From Corynebacterium lujinxingii (GTDB lineage: Bacteria; Actinomycetota; Actinomycetes; Mycobacteriales; Mycobacteriaceae), in contig NZ_CP061032.1 of NCBI RefSeq assembly GCF_014490555.1, positions 310,001-374,000 on the forward strand: DNA of 64,000 nt, given 5' to 3'. A model generated the notes under the pieces. That model did no database searches. It was given only the letters and a program-made list of their open reading frames with translations, and was not told the origin of the DNA. Positions 58,870 through 64,000 of the stretch are shown here, one piece after another (within the stretch, counting starts at the first letter, position 1; the number at the start of each line of letters is the position of its first letter). The position numbers and the translations under genes are program-made.

Positions 58870-59184
58870 ATGAAGATCAAGAAGGGCGATATGGTGCAGG
58901 TCATCGCCGGCAAGGACAAGGGCGCTCAGGGTCGCGTCATCGAGGCGTACCCGCAGCGTGACAAGGTCCTCGTCGAGGGTGTTAACCGCATCAAGAAGCA
59001 CGTCGCAAACTCCTACAACGAGCGCGGCGCAGAGTCCGGCGGCATTGTCAGCCAGGAAGCTCCGATCCACGTGTCCAACGTGATGATCCTGGACTCCGAC
59101 GGCAAGCCGACCCGCGTCGGCTACCGCTTCGACGAGAACGGCAAGAAGGTCCGCGTGGCCAAGTCGAACGGGAAGGACATCTAA
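58870..59184 (+). CDS. rplX: 50S ribosomal protein L24
   Basis: A 104-residue L24 with an N-terminal KOW motif (KIKKGDMVQVIAGKDKGAQGRVIEAYPQRDKVLVEGVNRIKKH). Two bp after rplN; its stop overlaps the rplE ATG. Confidence 0.97.
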   Translation: MKIKKGDMVQVIAGKDKGAQGRVIEAYPQRDKVLVEGVNRIKKHVANSYNERGAESGGIVSQEAPIHVSNVMILDSDGKPTRVGYRFDENGKKVRVAKSNGKDI

Positions 59185-59771
59185 TGACTGAGAGCATTCA
59201 GAACTACACCCCCCGCCTGAAGACCCGTTACCAGGACGAGATCCGCACCAAGCTCAACGACCAGTTCTCCTACGAGAACGTCATGCAGATCCCGGGCCTG
59301 ACCAAAATCGTCGTCAACATGGGTGTGGGCGACGCTGCCCGCGACTCCAAGGTGATCAACGGCGCGCTCGAGGACCTGACCGCGATCACCGGCCAGAAGC
59401 CGCAGCTGCGTCGCGCGAAGAAGTCCATCGCGAACTTCAAGCTCCGCGAAGGCATGCCGATCGGCGCGAAGGTGACCCTGCGCGGCGACCGCATGTGGGA
59501 GTTCCTGGATCGTCTGCTGACCGTGGCGCTGCCGCGTATTCGCGACTTCCGCGGTCTGAACGACAAGCAGTTCGACGGCAACGGTAACTACACCTTCGGC
59601 CTGTCCGAGCAGACCATGTTCTACGAGATTGACATCGACAAGATCGATCGCGTGCGCGGCATGGACATCACGCTCGTGACCACCGCCACGAACGACGACG
59701 AGGGTCGCGCTCTGCTGACGCACCTCGGCTTCCCGTTCGCGGACAAGGACGGCAAGATGAAGCGCGCTTAA
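59184..59771 (+). CDS. rplE: 50S ribosomal protein L5
   Basis: A 195-residue L5 that binds 5S rRNA (YENVMQIPGLTKIVVNMGVGDAARD, GQKPQLRRAKKSIANFKLREGMPIG, FSEQ-type FGLSEQTMFYEIDID). A terminator follows, so rpsH is expressed separately. Confidence 0.97.
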   Translation: MTESIQNYTPRLKTRYQDEIRTKLNDQFSYENVMQIPGLTKIVVNMGVGDAARDSKVINGALEDLTAITGQKPQLRRAKKSIANFKLREGMPIGAKVTLRGDRMWEFLDRLLTVALPRIRDFRGLNDKQFDGNGNYTFGLSEQTMFYEIDIDKIDRVRGMDITLVTTATNDDEGRALLTHLGFPFADKDGKMKRA

Positions 59772-59789
59772 GCTTCGGCTTGCGTTCAG

Positions 59790-59823
59790 GCGCCCCTGGT
59801 TCTTCTTGAACCGGGGGCGCTTT
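59790..59823 (+). terminator. Terminator after rplE
   Basis: GCGCCCCTGGTTC pairs with GAACCGGGGGCGC (one mismatch) around a short loop, then TTTCG. Confidence 0.82.
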
Positions 59824-59862
59824 CGTTTGTCGAATACCGCAAGACAGCGGTAAGGGGGCTGG

Positions 59863-60621
59863 TTAGGCGCCGGAATAGACGCTGAAACGCTCCGCGGTGA
59901 TATCGCCGATGAGCACGGTGTTCGTCTCCCGCGCGAGTTGCACCGCCATGGAGGTCACGTCCTTTGTCGTAGCCACCGCGGTAAACCCGGCGGCCGCCGC
60001 GGCGCGCATCACTTCAAAGGTCACGCGAGTGTCCAGGGTGAGGGTGCGGTTGGCGGGAAGGGTGTCGTCGATAAGCAATCGCCCGGAGATTTTCTGTACC
60101 GCGTTGACGGGGTTGATGTCTTGGCGCGCGATATCGCCGGCGACAGCGGTGATCAGGTCGCGGGAGCGATGCTTAGCGACGACCCCCGGCACCGCAAACA
60201 CCTCATCCGGGTCAATTGGCGCGAACTCGACACGCACGTTGAGCCGCACGGCGAGTTCACGCACCCGCTGTTCGGCGGAGATCCCGCAGGCCTGCGCGGG
60301 GATCGGGTCGATGAACTGCGGGGCGGTGGTGGGGCGCGCGAGATCGATGTCGAGTAGGTTGTAGGTGTTCTCTCCGCCGACCGCGCCTTCGCAGTAACGG
60401 GCGGTGACGACGTCGTTTGCGCCTCCGATAAGCCCCTGCGTGAGTAGCACGCCGTGGGCGAGTTCGATGTCGTGGCCCGGGGTGCGCAACAAGTGGGCGA
60501 TCTCACGTCCGCCGGCGCGGATCTCTAGTGGCTCTTCGGCCTCCACCTGTCCCGCGCGGGTGTCGCGGGTGCCGTCGGCGGCAATCTTGGTTACAGCGAA
60601 GCTGCGCTTGGTCCGGCTCAT
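59863..60621 (-). CDS. fdhD: Formate dehydrogenase accessory protein FdhD, variant
   Basis: A 252-residue FdhD-family protein, needed to hand sulfur or molybdenum cofactor to formate dehydrogenase. Family features: EEPLEIRAGGREIAHLLRTPGHDIELAHGVLL, ARYCEGAVGGENTYNLLDIDL, RDLITAVAGDIARQDINPVNAVQKISG and VSRVTF-type LDTRVTFEVMRAAAAAGF. The usual CGxCG site reads ACGISA, so only the first Cys is kept. TAGCAT 7 nt before the ATG predicts a leaderless mRNA. No formate dehydrogenase gene is in the window. Two exact motif copies (60064, 60171) lie within it. Confidence 0.85.
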   Translation of the reverse strand: MSRTKRSFAVTKIAADGTRDTRAGQVEAEEPLEIRAGGREIAHLLRTPGHDIELAHGVLLTQGLIGGANDVVTARYCEGAVGGENTYNLLDIDLARPTTAPQFIDPIPAQACGISAEQRVRELAVRLNVRVEFAPIDPDEVFAVPGVVAKHRSRDLITAVAGDIARQDINPVNAVQKISGRLLIDDTLPANRTLTLDTRVTFEVMRAAAAAGFTAVATTKDVTSMAVQLARETNTVLIGDITAERFSVYSGA

Positions 60622-60803
60622 TGCAACGATGCTAGCGCTTGCCGACGATATCCAAACCCGCAGCCTGCTTACCTGTGACGATAGTGGTTATCCACAGGGG
60701 GCAAAACCGAAATTCCACAAGTTTGATGGGTCGTGTCGTGGCGGTTGGTTATAACTACAGGCACACATCCGAAAACATATTGGGGAAGGGGTGGGTGCGT
60801 CCG

Positions 60804-61520
60804 ATGCGTACCGAAGACAAGATCAAACAACGAGTGCAGAAACTGCTCAACCAGGCCGCCGACAGGGAGGGCACGCCGGAAGGCGACGCATTCTACGCCC
60901 GGGCCTTCGAGCTCATGGCGCAGTACGGCTACGACGAACGCGATTTAGGTAACCCGGATGCTGGGGACGCCCTGGGCAAACGTGAGTACGACTTCCGCGG
61001 GGCGTACACCGACATGCAGGCGACGTTGCTGCATGCCATCTCCGGGGCCTTGCACTGCACCGGGTTCACGCAGCGGGTGTACAACTCCACGCGGGTCAAA
61101 GACGCCGTTATCTTCGGCCTCGAGCGGCACCTGGATCGCGTCGACTTGCTTTACGCGCTGCTGCTGCCGGTGATGCTCGCTGAATCCCAAAAGATCCGCG
61201 CGACGAGTTTCGCCGAGTCCACGGTGGTGATGCGCCGATCATTCATGGAGGGGTTCGCGTCCAGCATCGCGGCACGTCTGACCAAAGCCGAAAACAATGC
61301 TGGGCAGGAAGACGGCGAATACGCGCTCGTGCTTATCGACGACGCCGCCAAGGCCGAGCAAGCCCGCGCCAAGTTCGTCGAGGAACAGGGCTATATTCTC
61401 TCCCCGCACGCAACGAACCGGTCCTTCGACCCGGATGCGTACTTAAGCGGGCACGCGGCGGGGGAGAACTCGGACCTGGGGCAAACGCGGGTGCAGGCGA
61501 GACCGGCGCTGCCGTTCTGA
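60804..61520 (+). CDS. DUF2786-domain protein
   Basis: A 238-residue cytoplasmic protein with the N-terminal DUF2786 helix pair (EDKIKQRVQKLLNQAADREGTPEGDAFYARAFELMAQYGYDE) and a conserved middle region (FGLERHLDRVDLLYALLLPVML...SFMEGFASSIAARL). Its function is unknown; members are scattered in actinobacteria and their phages. ATG 60804 is chosen; GTG 60795 closer to the GGGGAAGGGG stretch is an alternative. A TATAAC box lies upstream near 60749. Motif copy at 61331. Confidence 0.75.
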   Translation: MRTEDKIKQRVQKLLNQAADREGTPEGDAFYARAFELMAQYGYDERDLGNPDAGDALGKREYDFRGAYTDMQATLLHAISGALHCTGFTQRVYNSTRVKDAVIFGLERHLDRVDLLYALLLPVMLAESQKIRATSFAESTVVMRRSFMEGFASSIAARLTKAENNAGQEDGEYALVLIDDAAKAEQARAKFVEEQGYILSPHATNRSFDPDAYLSGHAAGENSDLGQTRVQARPALPF

Positions 61521-61843
61521 CGGGGCGAGGGGTCGTCGATAAGCAATTTGGCGCTGGGGGATTGAGCAGGTAGGTTATTCGGTCGGACTTGTGCGCCGAG
61601 TGTTCGGCGTGCTCAAGCCGAGAAGTACATCTGAACATCCAACTTTGTTGCAGGCCCCCCGCCAAGATGCGGACCGCGTGCAAGGGAGGCGGCGAGCGGC
61701 CCACGCTATTGAGCATGGGCAGCGTGAGTAGCCCCCGAGAGACCACGCGGAAAACGCGACCGAAAACGCTCCGGAGTTATTCCGAGCGTCGCAGGTCACC
61801 CGGTGGAAGGGGAACCGTAACGAGAAAGGGAACGGTCACCACC
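61521..61843. other. Spacer between the DUF2786 gene and rpsH (323 bp)
   Basis: No gene supported. It holds an exact motif copy 11 nt after the DUF2786 stop codon and the leader of rpsH, ending in GAGAAAGGGA. I could not fix a promoter. Confidence 0.5.
61532..61544 (+). repeat. Intergenic dispersed motif copy
   Basis: GTCGTCGATAAGC followed by AATTTGGCGC, the best consensus-like copy in spacer DNA. Confidence 0.88.
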
Positions 61844-62242
61844 ATGACCATGACTGATCCGATCGCGGACATGCTGTCGCGCGTGCGCAACGCAACAACT
61901 GCGCAGCACGACGTCGTGTCTATGCCTTCGTCCAAGATCAAGGCGGCTATCGCTGAGATCTTGAAGCAGGAAGGCTACATCGAAGACTACAAAGTTGAGG
62001 ACGAGAAGGTCGGCAAGTCGCTGACGCTCAACCTCAAGTACGGCCCGACCCGCGAGTCTTCCATCGCTGGTCTGCGCCGCGTGTCCAAGCCGGGCCTGCG
62101 CGTGTACGCCAAGTCCAACGACCTGCCTCAGGTGCTCGGTGGCCTGGGCGTGGCAATCATCTCCACGTCCTACGGCCTGCTCACCGACCGCCAGGCTCAA
62201 GAGAAGGGTGTAGGCGGGGAAGTCCTCGCTTACGTCTGGTAA
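61844..62242 (+). CDS. rpsH: 30S ribosomal protein S8
   Basis: A 132-residue S8 (MTMTDPIADMLSRVRNATTAQHD, MPSSKIKAAIAEILKQEGYI, SKPGLRVYAKSNDLPQVLGGLGVAIISTSYGLLTDRQAQ). ATG 61844 or 61850 may be used. It restarts the spc block after fdhD and the DUF2786 gene; rpsN, which often precedes it elsewhere, is absent here. Confidence 0.96.
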   Translation: MTMTDPIADMLSRVRNATTAQHDVVSMPSSKIKAAIAEILKQEGYIEDYKVEDEKVGKSLTLNLKYGPTRESSIAGLRRVSKPGLRVYAKSNDLPQVLGGLGVAIISTSYGLLTDRQAQEKGVGGEVLAYVW

Positions 62243-62260
62243 AGGGAGGTTGAAAGACTT

Positions 62261-62797
62261 ATGTCGCGTGTAGGTAACGCACCCATCGCTATCCCGAACA
62301 ACGTTGAGGTCAAGATCGACGGCCAGCACGTTGAGGTCAAGGGCCCGAAGGGTACCAAGGACCTGAACATGCCGGAGCCGATCACGGCTTCCGTTGAGGA
62401 GAACGAAGTCGTGGTGTCCCGTCCGGACGACCACCGAGAGAACCGCTCGCTGCACGGCCTGACCCGCTCGCTGATCAACAACCTCGTGATCGGCGTGACC
62501 GAGGGCTACAAGATCAACATGGAGATCTTCGGCGTCGGCTACCGCGTGCAGCAGAAGGGCAAGGACCTCGAGTTCGCCCTCGGCTACTCGCACCCGATCC
62601 TGATCGAGGCGCCGGAAGGCGTCACGTTCTCCGTCGACGGCAACACCAAGTTCGCCATCGAAGGCACTGACAAGCAGCAGGTTGGCCAGATTGCGGCAAA
62701 CATCCGCCGTCTGCGTAAGGATGACCCGTACAAGGGTAAGGGCATCCGTTACGCCGGCGAGCAGGTCCGCCGCAAGGTCGGAAAGACGGGTAAGTAA
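62261..62797 (+). CDS. rplF: 50S ribosomal protein L6
   Basis: A 178-residue L6 (MSRVGNAPIAIPNNVEVKIDGQHVEVKGPKG, GLTRSLINNLVIGVTEGYKINMEIFGVGYRV, DPYKGKGIRYAGEQVRRKVGKTGK). GGGAGG precedes the ATG. Confidence 0.97.
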   Translation: MSRVGNAPIAIPNNVEVKIDGQHVEVKGPKGTKDLNMPEPITASVEENEVVVSRPDDHRENRSLHGLTRSLINNLVIGVTEGYKINMEIFGVGYRVQQKGKDLEFALGYSHPILIEAPEGVTFSVDGNTKFAIEGTDKQQVGQIAANIRRLRKDDPYKGKGIRYAGEQVRRKVGKTGK

Positions 62798-62799
62798 TC

Positions 62800-63204
62800 A
62801 TGAGCAATTCTGCAGAGAACACCAAGCGCACCCCGGTGGGCAAGGACATCTCGTCCCGCCGCCGCGAGGCCCGCGCACGTCGCCACAACCGCATCCGCAA
62901 GACCCTGCGCGGCACCCCGGAGACCCCGCGTCTCGTTGTGCACCGCTCGTCTCGCCACATCCACGTCCAGGTCATCGACGACCTCGCAGGCCACACCCTG
63001 GTTTCCGCGTCGTCCATCGAGCCGGACGTGCGCAACCTGGAGGGCGACAAGAAGGACAAGGCCGCAAAGGTTGGCCAGCTCGTTGCTGAGCGCGCCAAGG
63101 CAGCAGGCATCGAGGAGATCGTCTTCGACCGTGGCGGCTACAAGTACCACGGCCGCGTCGCGGCCCTGGCGGACGCTGCTCGTGAAGGTGGTCTGAAGTT
63201 CTAA
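62800..63204 (+). CDS. rplR: 50S ribosomal protein L18
   Basis: A 134-residue L18 binding 5S rRNA with L5 (RRREARARRHNRIRKTLRGTPETPRLVVHRSSRHIHVQVIDDLAGHTLVSASS, FDRGGYKYHGRVAALADAAREGGLKF). Two bp after rplF. Confidence 0.97.
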   Translation: MSNSAENTKRTPVGKDISSRRREARARRHNRIRKTLRGTPETPRLVVHRSSRHIHVQVIDDLAGHTLVSASSIEPDVRNLEGDKKDKAAKVGQLVAERAKAAGIEEIVFDRGGYKYHGRVAALADAAREGGLKF

Positions 63205-63244
63205 TGATCACGGCAAACATCACCATCAACGGAAGGATCGCGTA

Positions 63245-63877
63245 ATGGCCGAACGTGAACGGCGTGACGGCGGGCGCTCCGCCGACAACCAGAACAACAA
63301 CGACCGCGGTAACCGCGGCGGCCGTGGCCGTCGCGACGACCGTCGCAACCAGAACGACGAGCGCGATAAGTACATCGAGCGCGTCATCACCATCAACCGT
63401 GTTGCCAAGACCGTCAAGGGCGGCCGCAACATGTCCTTCACCGCACTCGTCGTCGTCGGCGACGGTGAGGGCATGGTCGGCGTCGGCTACGGCAAGGCGA
63501 AGGAAGTCCCGGCCGCAATCCAGAAAGGTGCCGAAGAGGCTCGCAAGAACTTCTTCCGCGTCCCGATGATCGGCGGCACCATTCCGCACCCGGTCCAGGC
63601 CGAAGAGGCTGCCGGCATCGTCATGCTCCGCCCGGCTGCTCCGGGTACCGGTGTTATCGCCGGTGGCGCAGTCCGCCCGGTGCTCGAGGCCGCTGGTATC
63701 CAGGACATCCTGGCGAAGTCCCTCGGCTCCGACAACGCCCTCAACGTGGTTCAGGCCACCGTTGCAGGCCTCAAGCAGCTCGTGCGCCCCGAAGAGGTCG
63801 CTGCGAAGCGCGGCAAGGCCGTCGAGGACGTTGCTCCGGCACGTATGCTGCGCGCACGCGCAGGACAGGAGGCCTAA
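63245..63877 (+). CDS. rpsE: 30S ribosomal protein S5
   Basis: A 210-residue S5 with a long Arg/Asn/Gly-rich N-terminal extension (about 35 residues) typical of actinobacteria. The double-stranded RNA-binding domain follows (YIERVITINRVAKTVKGGRNMSFTALVVVGDGEGMVGVGYGKAKEVPAAIQKG), then the C-terminal domain with SLGSDNALNVVQATVAGLKQL. Confidence 0.97.
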   Translation: MAERERRDGGRSADNQNNNDRGNRGGRGRRDDRRNQNDERDKYIERVITINRVAKTVKGGRNMSFTALVVVGDGEGMVGVGYGKAKEVPAAIQKGAEEARKNFFRVPMIGGTIPHPVQAEEAAGIVMLRPAAPGTGVIAGGAVRPVLEAAGIQDILAKSLGSDNALNVVQATVAGLKQLVRPEEVAAKRGKAVEDVAPARMLRARAGQEA

Positions 63878-63882
63878 GCACA

Positions 63883-64000
63883 ATGGCACTGAAGATTACG
63901 TTGCACCACGGCAAGGTCGGCGAGAAGCCGGCGACCCGCAAGAACCTCGAGGCTCTCGGTCTGCGCAAGATCGGCCAGTCTGTGGTCAAGCAGGACAACG
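63883..64000 (+). CDS. rpmD: 50S ribosomal protein L30 (cut by window end)
   Basis: The first 39 codons are present (MALKITLHHGKVGEKPATRKNLEALGLRKIGQSVV...), matching L30. AGGAGG lies about 9 nt before the ATG in the end of rpsE. The 3' end is outside the window. Confidence 0.93.
   Translation, partial: MALKITLHHGKVGEKPATRKNLEALGLRKIGQSVVKQDN

Overview
The window is a stretch of a high-GC actinobacterial chromosome, almost certainly Corynebacterium. The evidence is the gene order (menaquinone genes, secE-nusG, rplKA, rplJL, rpoBC, rpsL-rpsG-fusA-tuf, S10 and spc ribosomal blocks), the DUF3068/PorA and MgtA-type genes, the corynebacterial RpoB and NusG forms, and many leaderless promoters in which TANNNT sits 7-8 nt upstream of the start codon. 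I do not assign a species.

Layout. 1-8020: end of a cell-surface protein, then menaquinone genes (menB divergent from menC; menD), a DASS-type transporter, small membrane proteins and an MgtA-like mannosyltransferase. 8026-11169: a DtxR/MntR-type regulator facing a three-gene metal ABC transporter whose ligands look manganese-type. 11318-14327: menG, a menJ-like reductase and a polyprenyl diphosphate synthase complete the quinone block. 14392-16399: tRNA-Tyr, -Thr, -Met and -Trp, then secE-nusG. 16569-30575: rplKA, an HNH (13E12-type) gene, the L10 leader with rplJL, a semialdehyde dehydrogenase, a DUF3068 protein, rpoB and rpoC. 30635-32073: an IS3-family element inserted in the loop of the rpoC terminator. 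32098-37593: DUF1707 gene, rpsL, rpsG, fusA, tuf. 37691-41656: a hypothetical gene and a six-gene Asp23/AmaP envelope-stress cluster. 42201-47371: S10 operon rpsJ to rpsQ. 47499-58162: an 11 kb block between rpsQ and rplN holding nirB-nirD, glmS, a broken pfkB gene between two copies of a 132-bp palindromic element, thiD, two dynamin-like GTPases and an FNT channel. 58499-64000: rplN-rplX-rplE, then fdhD and a DUF2786 gene, then rpsH-rplF-rplR-rpsE-rpmD (cut by the window end).

The most striking signal belongs to no single gene. A 13-bp bipartite motif, GTCGTCGNNAAGC, occurs at least 28 times without mismatch (plus about ten one-mismatch copies), on both strands and in unrelated genes and spacers. 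About 0.05 copies would be expected by chance. It is enriched in intergenic DNA. Four copies lie 8-9 nt after a stop codon just before a terminator stem, and one pair forms a hairpin between rpoB and rpoC. It is absent from the IS element. Density, lack of strand bias and terminator association resemble DNA-uptake or other genome-marking sequences, but the reader protein and the function are unknown.

Working together: the menaquinone genes with the prenyl synthase and reductase make the respiratory quinone; nirBD plus the FNT channel handle nitrite; the MntR-type regulator probably controls the adjacent metal importer through an inverted repeat upstream of it. The translation and transcription genes form the backbone into which the accessory genes are interleaved.
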